Positions 34,231 through 43,659 are shown, counted from the first letter of the stretch. The stretch is DNA of 64,000 nucleotides from Clostridiales bacterium (GCA_022508505.1 JAFLVC010000008.1:1-64000); one strand, 5' to 3'. Program-made: numbers and translations. Notes: generated by a model not told the origin, from the letters alone.

Positions 34231-34269
34231 AAAAGCAGTTCGTTTTGAGATTGAAACGAACTGCTTTTT
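34231..34269 (+). terminator. Terminator of sigG
   Basis: AAAAGCAGTTCGTTTT and GAAACGAACTGCTTTTT form a stem of 14 or more pairs with a short loop and a T run, 40 bp after the sigG stop. Confidence 0.9.
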
Positions 34270-34333
34270 ATAACGCTTATACGTTATTGCCGTTGTCGGT
34301 GGGATGATTTTCATTAGCCAACCGAGCCTCAAC

Positions 34334-34825
34334 TCACATTATTTTGAGCGGATAACACAATTCCTCTTGTATTCTCTTTACTTGTTTTAAAGACAGCGAA
34401 CAGTTTTTTTTGGAAACGCCTTTTCCGTTCAGTTTAAATTGCAGCAAAAACTCATTTTCTATATAGATAGGAAGCAATATGGTATTCCACTGAAACTTGT
34501 TATATCGGCATTCTTCGATATCCGCCTTTTGCATGCACCACTTAACCTTTTTAAACCGAACCATTTTAATTTCGCAATCAGTAACGACTACCGTTCCGCT
34601 AAACAGAATAATGAGCGCTATTATTATCCACAACCCCGCAATCACAGACGAGAAAACAATCAAAACGATTATGTAATTTGTTGTTGCATCGAATATATAA
34701 GCCAAAAGACAAACTATCGCGAAAAAAACAATAAGCCATGCGGTCAATATGCTTGCGCCGGCAATCTCCAAATATAACCCATTTTTGAATTTTAAAGTCT
34801 TTGTGCCGTCTTGCTGCATATTCAC
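34334..34825 (-). CDS. Small membrane protein with two-helix hairpin
   Basis: A 163-residue protein. After a short polar N-terminus, two hydrophobic helices (about residues 26-50 and 55-82) are followed by a soluble part with positive charges and a closing SLKQVKRIQEELCYPL. The layout (two helices then a small beta domain) is like that of bacterial PH-domain membrane proteins, but no signature allows assignment. GGGGTGAAT precedes the ATG and a perfect consensus promoter is upstream. It is transcribed alone, convergently with sigG. Function unknown. Confidence 0.65.
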   Translation of the reverse strand: MNMQQDGTKTLKFKNGLYLEIAGASILTAWLIVFFAIVCLLAYIFDATTNYIIVLIVFSSVIAGLWIIIALIILFSGTVVVTDCEIKMVRFKKVKWCMQKADIEECRYNKFQWNTILLPIYIENEFLLQFKLNGKGVSKKNCSLSLKQVKRIQEELCYPLKIM

Positions 34826-34845
34826 CCCAAAACATTTGCACAGTA

Positions 34846-34874
34846 ATTATATCAAACGATAATCGCGTTGTCAA
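34846..34874 (-). promoter_or_regulatory. SigA consensus promoter of the 163-residue membrane protein
   Basis: TTGACA (34874-34869), 17-bp spacer, TATAAT (34851-34846). Confidence 0.85.
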
Positions 34875-34916
34875 TATATCATTCGAATGGACGATATTTC
34901 CGAGACATAACAAAAA

Positions 34917-34943
34917 ATCCCCACGTCGGTGAGGACATTTTTT
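34917..34943 (-). terminator. Terminator between two small genes
   Basis: On the minus strand TCCTCAC and GTGGGGA (seven pairs, one G-T) with a 4-base loop are followed by TTTTTT. A second, weaker hairpin with CACG/CGTG core lies at about 35021-35050, closer to the upstream gene's stop. Confidence 0.6.
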
Positions 34944-35064
34944 TGAATCTTTTGGCTGTTATGCCGCCTATCGAAAGACAGCGGTACGGGCGCATTTTTT
35001 AAAAAATTCTTACATGCAAAATAGACCACGAGCCGTAACCCGTGCCCTATTTCTGAACTTTTAA

Positions 35065-35298
35065 TTATTTCGTGTTGAGGATTTCCAGCGCGTCCCTGAG
35101 CTCTCTCAAATTCTCGCGCTCGATGTCGATGAGAGCCGAGAAGGTACGGAAGTACTCCACGTCCTCCGGATTGGGGGTTTCGTGAGTAACAAGCGCCTCG
35201 ATAAAGCCGGACAGCGAACGCAAGCGCTTCTGCTCCAGCATATCAAGTTCCGCTTCGCTGTCGCGAATCTTTTTTTCCAAATCGCTTTTCTTTGACAT
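35065..35298 (-). CDS. Short coiled-coil protein of unknown function
   Basis: A 77-residue, highly charged, almost entirely helical protein (SKKSDLEKKIRDSEAELDMLEQKRL, later FSALIDIERENLRELRDALEIL). A helix break at THETPNPED separates two heptad-like halves, so it may fold as a helical hairpin or dimer. GAGGTAAAGGTT precedes the ATG and TACAAT lies upstream without a good -35. It sits next to the HPt gene of the phosphorelay, in the same orientation, but no motif links it to signalling. Confidence 0.65.
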   Translation of the reverse strand: MSKKSDLEKKIRDSEAELDMLEQKRLRSLSGFIEALVTHETPNPEDVEYFRTFSALIDIERENLRELRDALEILNTK

Positions 35299-35398
35299 AA
35301 CCTTTACCTCATTGTACTATCCGATATCTGCTGTTACAGACATGGACATCTTATGTATTATACCACACGTTCCGCAAAAAGTAAACCGTTTTTCGGTG

Positions 35399-35755
35399 CT
35401 ATTCTATACTTTTTATGCACTCAATTGTGAGCGCGTGGTCCTCTTTTACCTTTTCGAGCAGGGGCTCGAGGTCCGAACCGTACTCCGTTCTGCCACGGAG
35501 CGCCTCGGTAATAGCGGTCGCGGACTTGCAAAGCCTTGTAAGCGACAGGTTGGAGCTGACGCCCTTCAAAGTATGTGCGGCGCGGAACGCCTCTTCCATA
35601 TTGTGCGCAGCCAAGTTGTCGCAAAGATTTTTAAAGCTGGCGTCCTCTGCTACCCTTATCAAAAACCTCTTTATGCGATCGTCCGCGCGAAGTCTGCTCA
35701 TAGCGTCGTTGTAGTCGCCGCCCATTTTTTCATAGCTTTCCTGAACTGTCATCAT
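35399..35755 (-). CDS. Histidine phosphotransfer (HPt) protein
   Basis: A 118-residue single-domain HPt protein. The phosphorylated residue is H61 in AAHTLKGVSSNL, the standard HPt motif, in a bundle of four helices. HPt proteins shuttle phosphate between receiver domains in multistep phosphorelays. It lies 21 bp downstream of the response regulator gene and in one operon with the hybrid kinase, so these three proteins form a complete relay. AGGACATG-like sequence lies before the start, which is the first of two adjacent Met codons. Confidence 0.9.
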   Translation of the reverse strand: MMTVQESYEKMGGDYNDAMSRLRADDRIKRFLIRVAEDASFKNLCDNLAAHNMEEAFRAAHTLKGVSSNLSLTRLCKSATAITEALRGRTEYGSDLEPLLEKVKEDHALTIECIKSIE

Positions 35756-35776
35756 GTCCTCCGAAAATACTTTATA

Positions 35777-37834
35777 TTATTGCGTAAGCTTCTTTTCCGC
35801 TTCAGTCAAAGCGTTGTAGAATTTGTACGCGTTTTTAGTCGATTTCTTGACCGCATACGCCGCCTGGTCCGCCATGCGAAGGAGCGCATCGTAATCGCCG
35901 TCGCACTCGCTCGAAAGCGCCACACCCATGCTGACGCTGACCGTAAAGCCGTCAAGCTTTTCATTCGTGATAGCGCGGAAAATACGCTCTATCTGGTGCT
36001 CGTCCTTGTAGCGCATGAATATTACGAACTCGTCGCCGCCGAACCTCGAACAAATATCTGCGGTACGGGTGTTGGCTATCATGCGGTCGGCAACAGTCTT
36101 TATGAGCTTGTTGCCGAAAAGATGACCGTAGTCGTCGTTTGCCCTTTTGAGGTTGTCGAGGTCGAAGAACACAAGTGCATACTCGTTTTCGCTCGGCGAC
36201 GACAAAATATTGCTTATCGTGCGCTTTGCGGCTCTGGCATTGAGTAGGTTTGTAATCTGGTCCTTGTCCGCAAGCACTTCGAGCTGCTGAATTTCTTCGG
36301 TCTCCTCGGTTATGTCCAAGCACTTTCCGAGTGCGCCTTCCAATACGGGCTGCTCGGCATCGTCGCTCCACAGCGCCTGCACGGTAACCTTGTTCCACTT
36401 CTGCTCGCCGTGAATGGTCAACAGGTACTTGCCCTCGACGATGGGGTTTTCGGGCGTGGTGGACTTTATGCGCGACAACAGGTTTTCAAAATCGGCCTTG
36501 TCGAACACGCGCGTGCCGAACTCGCTCTCGGCGGGATTGGGGATTTTTTCGGGAAGCTCCAGATATTCGGCGCTGAAATCGGTGAGCACTATCATCTCGG
36601 GCGACGTCACATATTCGAACATTACCTCGCGCGAAAGGCTCGCGAAGAACCTGAACTTCATACGCTCGTGCTCGAGTAGGCGTATCGTTCTGTTGGACAC
36701 GTCCGAGCCCGACGCTTTAAGCATGTGCTCCACGTTGTCGCGAGCCCCGCTATCCAACGTCTCGGTCGGCGAAGCGCTGTGCAACGCCTCTTTGAGTTCG
36801 GCCTGCAAATCCATTAAGCACTGCAAAATCAAAGGGTTAAACGCGCCGCACTCGCCGTTCATTATCATATCAATAGCCTTCTCGTGCGGATATCCCTCCT
36901 TATAGCAACGCTTGCTCGTAAGCGCGTCGTAAACGTCGGCAAGTGCGACGACCTGCGCAGAAATCGGTATATCGTCGCCTTTGAGCCCGTCGGGATATCC
37001 CCTGCCGTCGTAACGCTCGTGATGCCAGCGGCAGATTTCCGCGCTGACTTTGACTATCGTTTCGTTGCGGCGCGACGGTATGGCGGCGAGCATCTTCTCG
37101 CCCTCTACCGTGTGGCGCTTCATTATCTCGAACTCTTCGGGAGTGAACCTGCCCGGCTTGTTAAGTATGCTGTCGGGAACCGACATTTTGCCTACATCAT
37201 GCAGTGCGGAGGCATTGACTATCGTCTTAATGTCCGCCTGCGACAGCTTGTATTTGTCTGTAATGAGCACCAAGTGCTTCAGAACCATTTCGGTAAACGT
37301 GCTGACGTGCAAAACGTGCAAACCGCTCTCACCGTTTCGAAACTCGACTATGTGCGACAAAATCTCAATCATGATCTTGTTGTCGCGCTCGCGTTGATAA
37401 ATCTGCTCCACCAATAGGTCGGACATTTCGCGCTGTTTCAAGGCGAGCATGAAGTTGCTCATGACGCGGTGCTTGACGGTACGCTCGTCAAACGGACGGC
37501 TGATGTAGTCGACGGCGCCGAGGTCGTACGCCCTGTCTATGTACGCCGAGCCCGTTTCTGCAGATATCATGATGACGGGAATGGTGTTTATCCACCCCTT
37601 GTTGTTCATCATCGCCAAGACGTCGAAGCCGTCCATTTCGGGCATTACTATATCGAGCAGCATGAGCGAGATTTCAAGCTCATGCTCCTGCAAGATAGCC
37701 ACCGCTTGCACGCCGTTTTCCGCCTCGATGATGTTAAAGTCATCATATAACATATCGGAAAGCAGAGCGCGGTTAAGCTCGGAGTCGTCTACTATGAGTA
37801 TGGATTTTTTCTGATTCTGTTCCATTTTTGTCAA
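35777..37834 (-). CDS. Response regulator with REC, HD-GYP and GGDEF domains
   Basis: A 685-residue regulator. Residues 10-130 form a receiver with phosphoacceptor D61 (LLDIVMPEMDG) and acidic D16-D17. Residues about 165-335 are an HD-GYP domain with HDVGKM (near 213) and HHERYDGRGYP (near 268), both intact, for cyclic-di-GMP hydrolysis. About 390-520 is PAS-like. The C-terminus has an intact diguanylate cyclase core FGGDEF near 596. One protein thus appears able both to make and to break cyclic-di-GMP, switched by phosphorylation. Its start overlaps the kinase stop by four bases, so the two are translationally coupled. Confidence 0.9.
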   Translation of the reverse strand: MTKMEQNQKKSILIVDDSELNRALLSDMLYDDFNIIEAENGVQAVAILQEHELEISLMLLDIVMPEMDGFDVLAMMNNKGWINTIPVIMISAETGSAYIDRAYDLGAVDYISRPFDERTVKHRVMSNFMLALKQREMSDLLVEQIYQRERDNKIMIEILSHIVEFRNGESGLHVLHVSTFTEMVLKHLVLITDKYKLSQADIKTIVNASALHDVGKMSVPDSILNKPGRFTPEEFEIMKRHTVEGEKMLAAIPSRRNETIVKVSAEICRWHHERYDGRGYPDGLKGDDIPISAQVVALADVYDALTSKRCYKEGYPHEKAIDMIMNGECGAFNPLILQCLMDLQAELKEALHSASPTETLDSGARDNVEHMLKASGSDVSNRTIRLLEHERMKFRFFASLSREVMFEYVTSPEMIVLTDFSAEYLELPEKIPNPAESEFGTRVFDKADFENLLSRIKSTTPENPIVEGKYLLTIHGEQKWNKVTVQALWSDDAEQPVLEGALGKCLDITEETEEIQQLEVLADKDQITNLLNARAAKRTISNILSSPSENEYALVFFDLDNLKRANDDYGHLFGNKLIKTVADRMIANTRTADICSRFGGDEFVIFMRYKDEHQIERIFRAITNEKLDGFTVSVSMGVALSSECDGDYDALLRMADQAAYAVKKSTKNAYKFYNALTEAEKKLTQ

Positions 37835-40800
37835 TCCTTTTTAAGTACGTGTTTGGCTACGAGTTGTTTGAGCTTTGTCATATCAATCGGCTTGGCGAGG
37901 TGCGCATTCATGCCCGATTCCAAAGCCGCTTTAACGTCGTCGTCAAACGCGTTTGCGGTCATTGCTATAATCGGAATGGTCTTTGCACGCTTGTGCGAGC
38001 AAGCGCGAATGGCGCGCGCTGCGGCATGACCGTCCATGACGGGCATTTGCACGTCCATGAATATGACGTCGTATTTGTCGGGCTCGGAAGCCTCGAACTT
38101 TTCGAGCGCCTCTTGCCCGTTGAACGCGACGTCGCACTTGACGCCCTCTATCTCCAAAAGTTCCAAAAGTATTTCGACGTTTATCTCGTTATCCTCGGCG
38201 GCGAGCACGCTCAACCCTTCTATCGAGATATCCTCATTTTCGGGCTCCACCTCCGCTTCCGTGCCGTCCGCCCTTATCTGAGTGATAGCGCGGCGGAAGT
38301 TGGACACGAAGAACGGCTTGGAAAGGAAGAGGTCTATGCCTGCGTCCTTTGCGTCATTTTCGATGTCTTCGAAGCTGAACGACGTGAGCACCATGATAGG
38401 AAGCTCGCGACCTACCTTTTCGCGTATACGCCGCGCCGTTTCAACGCCGTCCATTCCCGGCATCTTCCAGTCAACAATGACTATATTGTATTCCTCGCCG
38501 TTCTTGACGGAATCTTCCACGGCCTTGACGCCGTCCTTGCCGTTGAGCCTGTAATCGATCTCTACGCCGGTATCGGACATGAGCTCTTTGATTTCCATGC
38601 AGACGTCTTCTTCGTCGTCGATGACGAGCACGCGCGTCACGTTGTGGCGCGACCAGAAGTTTTCGTCCTCGGGGATAGTCGTTGCTATTGCAAGCTCGAG
38701 CTCAACCGTGAACTTACTGCCCTTGCCCGGCTCGCTCTCTACCGAAATGGTTCCGCCCATGAGGTCGACGATATTCTTAGTAATAGCCATACCGAGACCT
38801 GTGCCTTGGATACCCTTTGTCTTGTCGGTCGTCTCGCGGCTGAACGGCTCGAATATGGTCTTTAAGTATTCGGGGCTCATGCCTATGCCGTTGTCCTCGA
38901 CGGTGAACCTTAAATGCGCGTGATTGCTGACCTTTTGTTTGAGGAGCTCCACGTTCATCTTTATAGCGCCGCCCGGCTGCGTGTACTTGACCGCATTGGA
39001 CAGAATGTTTAGCATAATCTGATTGAGCCTCAGCTTGTCGCCCATGACAAACTCGGGGAGCGTTCCTTTTGTGTGTACGTCAAACGTCTGCTTTTTGGCG
39101 TTGGCCTGCGACACGACCATGGAATACAGCTCTTCGACGAACTCGGGCAGACGGAACTCCGCAATAGCGAGCGACGTTTTTCCGCTTTCGATCTTACTCA
39201 TGTCGAGAATGTCGTTGATTAGGCTGAGCAAATGCTGACCGGAATAAGTGATTTTGCGCACGTAGTCGCGCACACGGTCGCCGTTGTCCGCGTCCTTGCC
39301 AAGCAAAGTTGCATAGCCGATAATCGCGTTCATAGGCGTTCTTATATCGTGCGACATATTGGACAGGAAGTTGCTCTTTGCCGCATTTGCGTTTTCTGCA
39401 ATGTTGAGCGCCTCTTCGAGCTGCTCGCGCAATTTCTTGTCCTCGGTACGGTCGGCAAGCATCAATACGTACCTATCCTGACCGCGCACCGACGAGTGAT
39501 ACAGCGACAGCCTGAACCAGTACATTGCGTCCGTAAGTATGTTTTTGAGGCGCACTTCCTCATCCCAAGTATAGCCGCTCGGTTTATTCAAAAGCTCTTC
39601 CAAAGGCAACGGGTTAAATCCGTCCGCAGCAGTGGGAAGGAGCGAGCGAATATTCTTGCGCATAGCCGCCTGCGGAATGCCCAAAACCTGCTCGACGTTG
39701 GCGCTGACGTACTCGGCTTCAAGCGTTTCCGGCGAGAACATTATAAACATGTCGGTGGTGTTGAGCGACAGCAAATCCAACAGGCTGTCACGCGACTTGA
39801 CCGACGCTTCGGACTGAGCAACCTTACGGCGGCTGTTGATGATGATGAGCGCCGCGACGACCGCACCGATTACCACGAATATAACCGCCATGACGATAAG
39901 GGTAACCGTGCGGAACCAGCTCATGCTCGCGTTAACCACGTCTGTGGGGGCAATGCCGAGGAGCATCCAGTCCCAAGCATTATCGGGATCGGTATTTACT
40001 CGAGGATCTACCGGCATATATGTAACGTAATACTCGGTGCCGCGAGTCTCAAGCGTGAACGTGCCGGACTTTTGATTTTTCCAGGCCTTTTCTATTTTAT
40101 CTACGGATGTGCTTGTTACCTCGCACTGGTCGGACTTTAAGAACGCGAGATAGTCGGTCTTTACGTAGCTGTTGTCGCCCGAGTGCGCAAGCACCTGCCC
40201 ATCGGGAAGAATTACATAGCATATACCGTTCGTTCCGAACGTCTGAGCGGACAAAAGATTACTTACCGTACCCAGCTCGAAGCGAACGCCTATTGCACGG
40301 TAGCGAAAGCCTTGAAACGTATTTTCGGCTGTGGGTATGGCGAGCATCAAAAAGTCCGGCGTTGTGTCGGTCCTGCCTGTTTCGTCCCTGAAGCTCGCGA
40401 CGCCGCAACGGTCGATTTCGAGCAACGCGTTGACACTGCGCCTTGTGCGAACATTGATGGGGTATTGGCTGACAACTATACTGTCTACCGTCTCGCCTTT
40501 TTCATTGGATACGGATTCGCTTTCTACGCTCTTTACTTGAACTATATTTTTGTAATCCGAATAACTTTCGTTAGTAGTCTCGGCGCCGACAAAATAGAAT
40601 TTGACAAAGTCGAATCTCGAAAGCTGTTCGAGCATGAAGCTGTTGAACTCTTTTTCGGCGGCGGCTTTGGTTTCAGCGTCGTCGCTGTTCATGTCGGTTA
40701 CGATATCGTCTATGTACCGCGTCCAGCTCTTTAAAAGGTTGCGGTTGCTCCGGAGCTTTTGATAGAAGCCCGAATTTGATTGCGAATATATTTCTGTAAG

Positions 40801-40941
40801 GTGCTCGACGCTTTCGTCATAAATGAGCTGCGAAGCAAACACCGCATATAAAGTAGCCACAAGCGTTACGACAATCACGCTTACGGCAATTACTGCTCCG
40901 TATATGAATTTTCTGCTTTTGAAAAAACTCTTGTTAATCAT
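37831..40941 (-). CDS. Hybrid sensor histidine kinase with two receivers
   Basis: A 1036-residue membrane kinase. A helix at about 10-32 and another near 350-375 flank a large extracytoplasmic sensor domain of Cache type. Then come a PAS-like segment, the HisKA box with H in SNMSHDIRTPMNA (near 529), the ATPase with N, G1 and G2 boxes (VEDNGIGMSP, GTGLGMAI), and two receivers with phosphoacceptors in IVDWKMPGMDG (near 822) and FMDVQMPVMDG (near 963). I begin at the ATG at 40941, after the promoter and in front of the first helix. It is coupled to the REC/HD-GYP/GGDEF gene and followed by HPt. Confidence 0.9.
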   Translation of the reverse strand: MINKSFFKSRKFIYGAVIAVSVIVVTLVATLYAVFASQLIYDESVEHLTEIYSQSNSGFYQKLRSNRNLLKSWTRYIDDIVTDMNSDDAETKAAAEKEFNSFMLEQLSRFDFVKFYFVGAETTNESYSDYKNIVQVKSVESESVSNEKGETVDSIVVSQYPINVRTRRSVNALLEIDRCGVASFRDETGRTDTTPDFLMLAIPTAENTFQGFRYRAIGVRFELGTVSNLLSAQTFGTNGICYVILPDGQVLAHSGDNSYVKTDYLAFLKSDQCEVTSTSVDKIEKAWKNQKSGTFTLETRGTEYYVTYMPVDPRVNTDPDNAWDWMLLGIAPTDVVNASMSWFRTVTLIVMAVIFVVIGAVVAALIIINSRRKVAQSEASVKSRDSLLDLLSLNTTDMFIMFSPETLEAEYVSANVEQVLGIPQAAMRKNIRSLLPTAADGFNPLPLEELLNKPSGYTWDEEVRLKNILTDAMYWFRLSLYHSSVRGQDRYVLMLADRTEDKKLREQLEEALNIAENANAAKSNFLSNMSHDIRTPMNAIIGYATLLGKDADNGDRVRDYVRKITYSGQHLLSLINDILDMSKIESGKTSLAIAEFRLPEFVEELYSMVVSQANAKKQTFDVHTKGTLPEFVMGDKLRLNQIMLNILSNAVKYTQPGGAIKMNVELLKQKVSNHAHLRFTVEDNGIGMSPEYLKTIFEPFSRETTDKTKGIQGTGLGMAITKNIVDLMGGTISVESEPGKGSKFTVELELAIATTIPEDENFWSRHNVTRVLVIDDEEDVCMEIKELMSDTGVEIDYRLNGKDGVKAVEDSVKNGEEYNIVIVDWKMPGMDGVETARRIREKVGRELPIMVLTSFSFEDIENDAKDAGIDLFLSKPFFVSNFRRAITQIRADGTEAEVEPENEDISIEGLSVLAAEDNEINVEILLELLEIEGVKCDVAFNGQEALEKFEASEPDKYDVIFMDVQMPVMDGHAAARAIRACSHKRAKTIPIIAMTANAFDDDVKAALESGMNAHLAKPIDMTKLKQLVAKHVLKKD

Positions 40942-41003
40942 TTGGGCTCTCGAAAAACACTTATAGTCTGATATAAACGCACAGAATACGCGTATACGGT
41001 ACA

Positions 41004-41032
41004 ATTATAGCACAGATAATTTTTATAATCAA
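41004..41032 (-). promoter_or_regulatory. SigA-type promoter of the phosphorelay operon
   Basis: TTGATT (41032-41027), 17-bp spacer, TATAAT (41009-41004). The leader is about 56 bases; GAGAG lies ten bases before the ATG. Confidence 0.75.
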
Positions 41033-41104
41033 TGATACAAGATAAAAAACCCGAAAAATTTTGCAAACTTTTAAATATCGACCGTTTTTCTTTGCCGCAC
41101 GCTG

Positions 41105-41133
41105 TAAAAATCCCCCACTCTCGTAGGGGATTT
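41105..41133 (-). terminator. Terminator of spoIIGA-sigE
   Basis: On the minus strand ATCCCC and GGGGAT arms around an 8- to 10-base loop are followed by TTTTT, just past the sigE stop. It separates sigE from the phosphorelay promoter. Confidence 0.8.
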
Positions 41134-41135
41134 AA

Positions 41136-41855
41136 CTATGCTTGAAGCGCTTTGCTTATATCCTTTTTCAGCCTGAAAATAATTTTCTTTTCCAGCCGCG
41201 ATATGTACGATTGCGATATGCCTAAGATGTCTGCGACCTCTTTTTGCGTTTTCTCGTTGGCGCCGCCGAGTCCGAAACGCATCTGCATTATCACCCGCTC
41301 CCTGCCGGGAAGTCTGTCGAGCGCTTCGGCGAGCAGGCGCTGCTCGGCCTCGTTTTCGAGCTCTTTGCCCATCGCGTCGGGATCGGTACCGAGAATGTCT
41401 GCCATGACGAGCTCGTTGCCCTCGTAATCGACGTTGAGCGGCTCGTCAAGCGAGACTTCTGCCCTGAGTCGCACCACGCGCCTTAGGTGCATGAGTATCT
41501 CGTTTTCTATACAGCGCGATGCGTACGTCGCGAGCTTAATGTTCTTTTCTGGATCGAACGAATTGACCGCCTTAATCAACCCCACGGTGCCTATCGAAAT
41601 GAGGTCCTCCACGTCCACGCCCGTATTGTCAAACTTGCGCGCAATATAAACGACCAGCCGAAGGTTGTGCTCAATCAGCACAGTCTTGACCTTGGGATCG
41701 GTTTTTAGCTTTGCGAGCGCTTCCATTTCCTCCTGCGCGCCGAGCGGATGCGGCAGGCCGTCGCCCGTTGTTATGTAAGCGAGCTCCGCTCCGCCCTCGG
41801 CGAGGACGGCTTTTAGCGCCTTTTTCAGTTTTGCAAGCCACTTGACAATCTTCAT
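41136..41855 (-). CDS. sigE: Mother-cell RNA polymerase sigma factor SigE (precursor)
   Basis: A 239-residue sigma factor for early mother-cell genes. The N-terminal basic, helical segment of about 25-30 residues is the expected pro-sequence removed by SpoIIGA. Region 2 ([36 protein letters not shown]) and region 4 ([19 protein letters not shown]) are intact and typical of SigE. Its ATG overlaps the spoIIGA stop by four bases, so protease and substrate are made together, as in other spore-formers. The spoIVA promoter in this window fits its recognition sequence. Confidence 0.96.
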   Translation of the reverse strand: MKIVKWLAKLKKALKAVLAEGGAELAYITTGDGLPHPLGAQEEMEALAKLKTDPKVKTVLIEHNLRLVVYIARKFDNTGVDVEDLISIGTVGLIKAVNSFDPEKNIKLATYASRCIENEILMHLRRVVRLRAEVSLDEPLNVDYEGNELVMADILGTDPDAMGKELENEAEQRLLAEALDRLPGRERVIMQMRFGLGGANEKTQKEVADILGISQSYISRLEKKIIFRLKKDISKALQA

Positions 41856-42670
41856 ACGCCCTCCGCTACGACCGCCGGGCCCATCAGCAGCTCGTGCGAG
41901 CTCGAAAACTTGCCGACAAGTCCCACCATTGCATCTATTTTATGCGGCTCGTCCGCCGAATAGACCGTAACGTGCGCGGGGCCGATCATGCGCGCGTCAG
42001 TCTCGCCCGCCGGCGTTTTAACCTTCATCTTCCTGAAATTATCCACGTTTTTCAAAAACTCGAATGCCGCTTGTCCGTCCAGCTTTTTGCCGAACCTCTC
42101 GCAGTCGGTTATTATTACGGGAAGCCCCGTGACGTCGTCGAAAACGCTGTTTCCCGTGTCGAGAAAGGCGTCGAAGCGCAGGCGTGCTCCAAGCACCTCG
42201 ACGTCGGCGGTAAGCTCGTACGGCGCGTGCGCCCTCGCCGCTTGAAGCCGCCTTATTATGTACCGCGAGCACAAAAATACCGCCGCGCCCGCGCTCAGCA
42301 CCAAAAACAGCGGATACCGCCGCGAAAACGCTGCCGCCTTTGCAGCGTCCGAATATATGACAAGCCCCAAAGCGTAGCACGCCCCGCCGTAAGCGAACGT
42401 GCTGCCCAAAAACAATAAACTGCTCGTTATCGGGCGCTTGGTCTTGAAAAACATGATAAAGCACAGCACGAGCCACAGCGAGATTTTGACGGCGAACATC
42501 GCCGCCGTGTTCAGCCGCATAAACGGATAGAACACCGCGACGACCGTGCCGACGGCAGAAGCTGTCAGCAGACGAAAGACGTCGACGCGCTTGTGGCAAA
42601 GCCCGACCGCCGTAGCGCCCGCGAGGTATGTAAGCAAAAAGTTGTCCGCAATAACAAACTCGATATACAT
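41852..42670 (-). CDS. spoIIGA: Sigma-E processing aspartic peptidase SpoIIGA
   Basis: A 272-residue membrane protease that activates pro-SigE after a forespore signal. About five helices occupy residues 5-140; the cytoplasmic protease domain has the catalytic D171 in [12 protein letters not shown] choose the ATG at 42670, which matches the family N-terminus (an immediate hydrophobic helix); longer starts at 42700 or 42727 add basic residues, though a purine-rich GGAAGG lies before the one at 42700. With the shorter start the -10 box TACAAT is six bases upstream, so the message may be leaderless. It is slightly shorter than the B. subtilis protein. Confidence 0.92.
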   Translation of the reverse strand: MYIEFVIADNFLLTYLAGATAVGLCHKRVDVFRLLTASAVGTVVAVFYPFMRLNTAAMFAVKISLWLVLCFIMFFKTKRPITSSLLFLGSTFAYGGACYALGLVIYSDAAKAAAFSRRYPLFLVLSAGAAVFLCSRYIIRRLQAARAHAPYELTADVEVLGARLRFDAFLDTGNSVFDDVTGLPVIITDCERFGKKLDGQAAFEFLKNVDNFRKMKVKTPAGETDARMIGPAHVTVYSADEPHKIDAMVGLVGKFSSSHELLMGPAVVAEGV

Positions 42671-42676
42671 GCCGCG

Positions 42677-42721
42677 ATTGTAGCACTTTTCGCTTGTCAT
42701 TGTCCTTCCCTTTCTGTCGAA
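42677..42721 (-). promoter_or_regulatory. Candidate Spo0A-activated promoter of spoIIGA
   Basis: TACAAT (42682-42677) puts +1 at 42670, the A of the chosen ATG. No -35 hexamer is seen at 17 bp, as is usual for Spo0A-activated promoters. TGTCGAA, the core 0A-box sequence, is on the plus strand at 42715-42721, about 45-51 bases upstream of +1; a weaker TGTCGGT lies near 42757. A 7-mer match can occur by chance, so this rests on position. Confidence 0.45.
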
Positions 42722-42814
42722 ACGCAAAACCTATTTTGAAGCTTTTGCTCCGATTTTGTCGGTTGCGGTTTTTGCGCTTTCGCCCGCCTCCTATCACTAT
42801 GCCCCGCACCGATA

Positions 42815-42843
42815 TTGACAACGGCGCGCAAAACGACTATAAT
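42815..42843 (+). promoter_or_regulatory. Perfect SigA consensus promoter of the MmcQ-EVE gene
   Basis: TTGACA (42815-42820), 17-bp spacer, TATAAT (42838-42843). Transcription should start near 42850 and diverges from spoIIGA. Confidence 0.9.
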
Positions 42844-42871
42844 ACATATATTCTTAAGACGAGGCTCGGCT

Positions 42872-43657
42872 ATGGAAAACGGCATGAATTGCGGCGCACT
42901 GCGCGACGACATTTACGAATACGCAGGGAGAAATTACGGCTCTTCGCCCGAGCATCTTTGGACGAACTTTCCGCTGTATTCGGTTTTTCGCCGCGCCGAC
43001 AACAAAAAGTGGTACGCGATTATAATGAACATTCAAAGAAGCAAGCTCGGTCTGGACGGCGACGAATACGTCGACGTTTTGGACGTAAAGTGTTCGCCCG
43101 CCGACATGGAGGAGTTGCTCGGAAAAGGCGGTTTTCTTCCGGCCTACCACATGAACCGAAAAAACTGGATTACAGTACTGCTCGACGGCTCGGTCGACAA
43201 ATCGGCAGTTTTCGAGCTTTTGGACAAAAGCTACACTATAGCAAAAGGCAAAACCAAAGCGCCGACAAGGCAGCGGCCGACGAGCATTCTCGTCCCCGCC
43301 AACCCAAAATACTACGACATTAAAAAGGCTTTTGAAGAAAACGACGTCATTTTATGGAAGCAGAGCAATACCATCATACCGGGCGACACGGTGTATCTTT
43401 ACGTCGCCGCGCCCTACTCTTGCATACGCTACAAGTGCGTCGCAGTCGAGGTCGACATTCCGTACGACTACACCGACGAAAACGTCAGCATGAACAAGGT
43501 GATGAAGCTTAAGCGGCTCTACACCTACGACACTGCGCAATTCGGGCTTGACAGGCTCAAAAAACACGGCGTTGTTTCGGTGCGCGGGCCGCGAAAGGTG
43601 CCCGTAGGTCTTCGCAAAGAACTCGAGGCGGAAAGCGATGACGGCGTGAAGGAGTAG
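42872..43657 (+). CDS. MmcQ/YjbR domain protein with EVE-like C-terminus
   Basis: A 261-residue protein. Residues about 8-122 form an MmcQ/YjbR domain (YGSSPEHLWTNFPLYSVFRRADNKK, later RKNWITVLLDGSV), a fold related to the double-wing DNA-binding type. Residues about 140-250 resemble an EVE/PUA-like domain (SILVPANPKYYDIKKAF, DTVYLYVAAPYSCIRYKCVAVEVDIPY), a fold that can read modified bases. The combination is unusual to me. GAGG lies seven bases before the ATG at 42872. It is the first of two plus-strand genes that interrupt the usual ftsZ-spoIIGA neighbourhood. Confidence 0.75.
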   Translation: MENGMNCGALRDDIYEYAGRNYGSSPEHLWTNFPLYSVFRRADNKKWYAIIMNIQRSKLGLDGDEYVDVLDVKCSPADMEELLGKGGFLPAYHMNRKNWITVLLDGSVDKSAVFELLDKSYTIAKGKTKAPTRQRPTSILVPANPKYYDIKKAFEENDVILWKQSNTIIPGDTVYLYVAAPYSCIRYKCVAVEVDIPYDYTDENVSMNKVMKLKRLYTYDTAQFGLDRLKKHGVVSVRGPRKVPVGLRKELEAESDDGVKE

Positions 43658-43659
43658 CT

